A stretch of DNA of 61,814 nt, from assembly GCA_003485325.1 (NCBI GenBank), contig DMZI01000055.1:12127-73940 (forward strand), written 5' to 3'. This DNA is from Desulfotomaculum sp. (GTDB lineage Bacteria > Bacillota > Desulfotomaculia > Desulfotomaculales > Nap2-2B). The position numbers were made by a program, and so were the translations under genes. Under the pieces are notes generated by a model. The model was not told the origin of the DNA and did not search any database. It saw only the letters and a program-made list of their open reading frames with translations. Shown piece by piece: positions 59,395 to 61,814 of the stretch; within the stretch, counting starts at the first letter, position 1; every line of letters starts with the position of its first letter.

Positions 59395-60000
59395 ATGTTG
59401 GGCTTTAACCCTTTTGTTTCACCAAGAGCTGATCAGATAAGGCAAAAAATAAATCTTCTCAAGCAAAGGCGCCCGGATTTATCAAACCGTGAAATTGCCG
59501 GCATTATTACCGGAGAAAAATGTTTAAAGTGTGCTTTGGTCGGTATAATTACCGCTTTTCCTGCCCTGATGCCGGGCGCCGGTACCTTAATTTCCCTTCT
59601 TGGAGGCGCGGCGATAGATATTTTATTATTCGCTTATCTTTTAGCTGCAATGGTTGTTGAAATTGCCGCTGTATTTGATCGTGATCTGACAGGCAGGGCT
59701 TTCCAAAAAGAAGCTTTTTGGGCCTTTATAATAGCTGCGGGCACAGGCAGTGTTGGAAGCAGGATTTCCCAATCGCTTGTGTCGGCATTAACAAAAGAAA
59801 CATTAACTAACCTGACCGAACGCACCCTTATCTCCCTTGGAATTAGAAGCGTCACACGGGTTGGACTGATTCGGCTGATTCCGTTTTTAGGGTTGCTTTT
59901 AACAGGAGGGATCAACTACTGGGTGTGTAAGACAATTGGCAAGCGAGCACTTGACTATTACGAAAACAAGAATATTATCGAAAGCTTTTATTCTTGTTAA
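59395..60000 (+). CDS. membrane protein of unknown function
   Basis: 201 residues. A charged N-terminal segment (PRADQIRQKINLLKQRRPDLS) comes first, then about four hydrophobic segments (about 46-70, 75-95, 105-122, 165-185) rich in Gly. A Cys-x2-Cys pair (KCLKCA) precedes the first. No family recognised with confidence; a loose likeness to EcsC-type or DUF697-type proteins is only an impression. ATG with AAGGGTGG upstream. It probably shares the tRNA-Gly promoter. Its stop abuts the convergent RNase J gene with no gap. Confidence 0.7.
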   Translation: MLGFNPFVSPRADQIRQKINLLKQRRPDLSNREIAGIITGEKCLKCALVGIITAFPALMPGAGTLISLLGGAAIDILLFAYLLAAMVVEIAAVFDRDLTGRAFQKEAFWAFIIAAGTGSVGSRISQSLVSALTKETLTNLTERTLISLGIRSVTRVGLIRLIPFLGLLLTGGINYWVCKTIGKRALDYYENKNIIESFYSC

Positions 60001-61725
60001 TCAGATTTCCATTATAATCGGTAAAACCATGGGCCGCCTTCTGGTCTTTTCAAAAAGAAATTTGCCCAGAGTTTCCCTGACCCGGGATTTTATTGCCCCC
60101 CATTCGGAGAGTCCCTGTTCATAACAGCTATCCAGGGTATTTTTTACCCTGTCCCGTGCTTCATCCATCAACTGCTCTGACTCTCGCACATAAACAAAAC
60201 CACGTGATACAATATCCGGACCTGCCATAATCAAACCCGTTTCCCTGTCAATAGTTACAACAACTATTAAAATACCGTCCTGGGAAAGTTGTTTGCGGTC
60301 ACGCAAAACAACATTTCCAACGTCACCTATACCTAGGCCGTCAACAAGCACGCGTCCGGCTGAAACTCTACCGGACAACCTTCCTGTACGTTGTGTGAAT
60401 TCAAGCACCTGGCCATTTTCAATAATAAAAATTCTTGAAGCGGGAATTCCCATGCTTTGGGCCAGCTCTGCATGTTTAATCAACATGCGGTATTCGCCAT
60501 GAATGGGCACGAAAAATTTCGGTTTGATAAGGTTAATCATCAACCGGAGTTCTTCCTGGCTGGCATGACCGCTTACATGAACACCCGAGATATTTTCATG
60601 GATAACATGGGCTCCCTTCTTAAACAACAAATCAATAACCCTGGAGACCAGTTTTTCATTTCCCGGAATAGGAACCGCGGAAATTATTACTGTATCACCG
60701 GGAAGAATATCAACCTGACGGTGGTCGCCCCATGCCATTCTTGTCAAAGCGGACATTGGCTCGCCCTGGCTGCCTGTGCTTAAATATACAACTTTATCGC
60801 TTGGAAGTTTGCTTGCCTCATCAAGTTCAACAAGTGTGTTTTCCGGTATAATAAGATACCCTTGTTCACTGGCAATAGAAAGGACATTGACCATGCTCCG
60901 GCCAACCACGGCGACTTTTCGCCCGTAATTACAGGCGGTAGATACCGCCTGTTGAAGACGGTGTATATTTGACGCGAAAGTAGCTATAATTATCCTTTCC
61001 TTTGCATGCCGGAAAACATCATCAAAAGTATTGCCGATAAGGCTTTCAGACATAGTGTAACCAGGCCGCTCAACATTGGTGCTGTCGGACATCAGCATTA
61101 AAACGCCTTTTTCGCCAAGCTTGGCCAACTGGAATAAATCAGTTACCTGCCCGTCTACAGGTGTATGGTCAATCTTAAAATCTCCTGTATGCACCAGAAC
61201 TCCCAGTGGAGTATGAATAGCTATTGCCACAGCGTCCGGCACACTATGGGAAACCCTGATAAATTCAACCTTAAAAGGTCCAATTGCAACTGAATCCCTC
61301 GGTCTGACTACTTTTAGGCAAATCTCATCTGCAATGCCCTGTTCTTTGAGTTTGCCTTCAAGCAGACTCAAGGTAAGCCTGGTTCCGTATATGGGAACAT
61401 CAAGTTGTTTGGCCAGATAAGGCAGAGCCCCGATATGATCCTCATGTCCGTGAGTCAATACAATTCCGCGAAGTGAATTCCTGTTTTCAAGAAGATAGCT
61501 GATATCAGGAATTACTACGTCTATTCCCAACAGTTCTTCTTCAGGAAACATAAGGCCGCAATCAACAACCAGGATATCCTCACCCAGCTTTATTGCCATT
61601 ATGTTTTTACCTATTTCACCCAAGCCGCCTAAGGGAATAACGGCCAATTTCGGTTCCTTGGCCAGATTAGGCACCTCCGTATAATTAAATAAAAAAATCA
61701 ACCTCTTTGTAAAAAGGACATACAA
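60001..61725 (-). CDS. rnj: ribonuclease J
   Basis: A metallo-beta-lactamase/beta-CASP RNase, about 554-574 residues, with 5'-exonuclease and endonuclease activity in mRNA decay. LGGLGEIGKN near the N-terminus, metal motif LTHGHEDHIGALPYL, MSDSTNVERPGYT, and beta-CASP region HVSGHASQEEL. The coordinates take the longest frame (ATG 61725), but the family start (M-A-K-E-x-K-L) falls at CTG 61665 with GGAGG exactly eight bases upstream. No ATG, GTG or TTG fits that site. Same pattern as hfq. Confidence 0.93.
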   Translation of the reverse strand: MYVLFTKRLIFLFNYTEVPNLAKEPKLAVIPLGGLGEIGKNIMAIKLGEDILVVDCGLMFPEEELLGIDVVIPDISYLLENRNSLRGIVLTHGHEDHIGALPYLAKQLDVPIYGTRLTLSLLEGKLKEQGIADEICLKVVRPRDSVAIGPFKVEFIRVSHSVPDAVAIAIHTPLGVLVHTGDFKIDHTPVDGQVTDLFQLAKLGEKGVLMLMSDSTNVERPGYTMSESLIGNTFDDVFRHAKERIIIATFASNIHRLQQAVSTACNYGRKVAVVGRSMVNVLSIASEQGYLIIPENTLVELDEASKLPSDKVVYLSTGSQGEPMSALTRMAWGDHRQVDILPGDTVIISAVPIPGNEKLVSRVIDLLFKKGAHVIHENISGVHVSGHASQEELRLMINLIKPKFFVPIHGEYRMLIKHAELAQSMGIPASRIFIIENGQVLEFTQRTGRLSGRVSAGRVLVDGLGIGDVGNVVLRDRKQLSQDGILIVVVTIDRETGLIMAGPDIVSRGFVYVRESEQLMDEARDRVKNTLDSCYEQGLSEWGAIKSRVRETLGKFLFEKTRRRPMVLPIIMEI

Positions 61726-61814
61726 AAGGTTAACTTAATCCTTGGTTAAGCTATAAAAAAAACTTGCCATTAATAATTATATTAAAACAGGACAAGCATA
61801 ACAAGCCGCAATAA

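Noticed and set aside
1..61814. CRISPR array, restriction-modification cluster or prophage
   Set aside because: No regularly spaced short repeats, no methylase or nuclease pair, and no phage structural genes were seen. The repeats found are few, long and intergenic.

Overview
The window reads as a chromosomal segment of a spore-forming, low-to-mid GC Gram-positive bacterium of the Desulfotomaculum/Pelotomaculum (Peptococcaceae) type. The evidence is SpoIID, a YteA-like DksA protein, a YhcN/YlaJ-type spore lipoprotein, SigH and CodY, together with Firmicutes gene strings (cysS-mrnC-rlmB-yacP-sigH; dprA-topA-xerC-hslV-hslU-codY; mutS-mutL-miaA-hfq; spoIID-queA-tgt-yajC-secD-secF). The species assignment is an inference. 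Many genes start with TTG or GTG, and two (hfq, rnj) may start with CTG.

Layout. 1-2940: RNase P RNA with its terminator, then a Lon-family protease (+). 2937-10946: a leftward block, spoIID-queA-tgt-yajC-HD phosphohydrolase-secD-secF-DUF5665-yteA. 11184-12566: argH (+). 12577-18278: mutS-mutL-miaA-hfq (leftward), with a good promoter before mutS. 18412-18918: spore lipoprotein. 19001-31378: a long rightward Tad/Flp pilus locus. Its leader holds a sigma-A promoter, a cyclic di-GMP-I riboswitch and a terminator. The genes are flp pilin, tadV peptidase, tadE, tadG-like, cpaB, tadZ/cpaE, tadA, tadB and tadC. They are followed by a membrane VWA protein, a DUF192 protein and a 755-residue protein with a TIR-like domain. 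31412-35122: leftward MBL hydrolase, miaB, amidase and a small zinc-ribbon protein. 35405-43082: a complete tryptophan operon trpEGDCFBA plus a DAHP synthase, with a leader that looks like a TRAP-type attenuator. 43260-49065: a very large CHASE4-like/PAS/GAF/GGDEF/HD-GYP sensor, sigH, yacP and rlmB. 49669-59123: mrnC, cysS, codY, hslU, hslV, xerC, topA and dprA. 59293-61725: tRNA-Gly, a membrane protein of unknown function, and RNase J (leftward).

A theme is RNA-level control. The Tad locus should respond to cyclic di-GMP, and a composite cyclase/phosphodiesterase lies 12 kb past its end. The trp leader carries nine NAG triplets overlapping an antiterminator. A family of dispersed intergenic repeats (A, about 260 bp foldback; B, 95-177 bp with terminal inverted repeats; C, a short linker hairpin) sits at five or six places, including inside otherwise conserved operons and tightly on both sides of mrnC, whose product cuts double-stranded RNA. 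No CRISPR array, prophage or transposase gene was seen.
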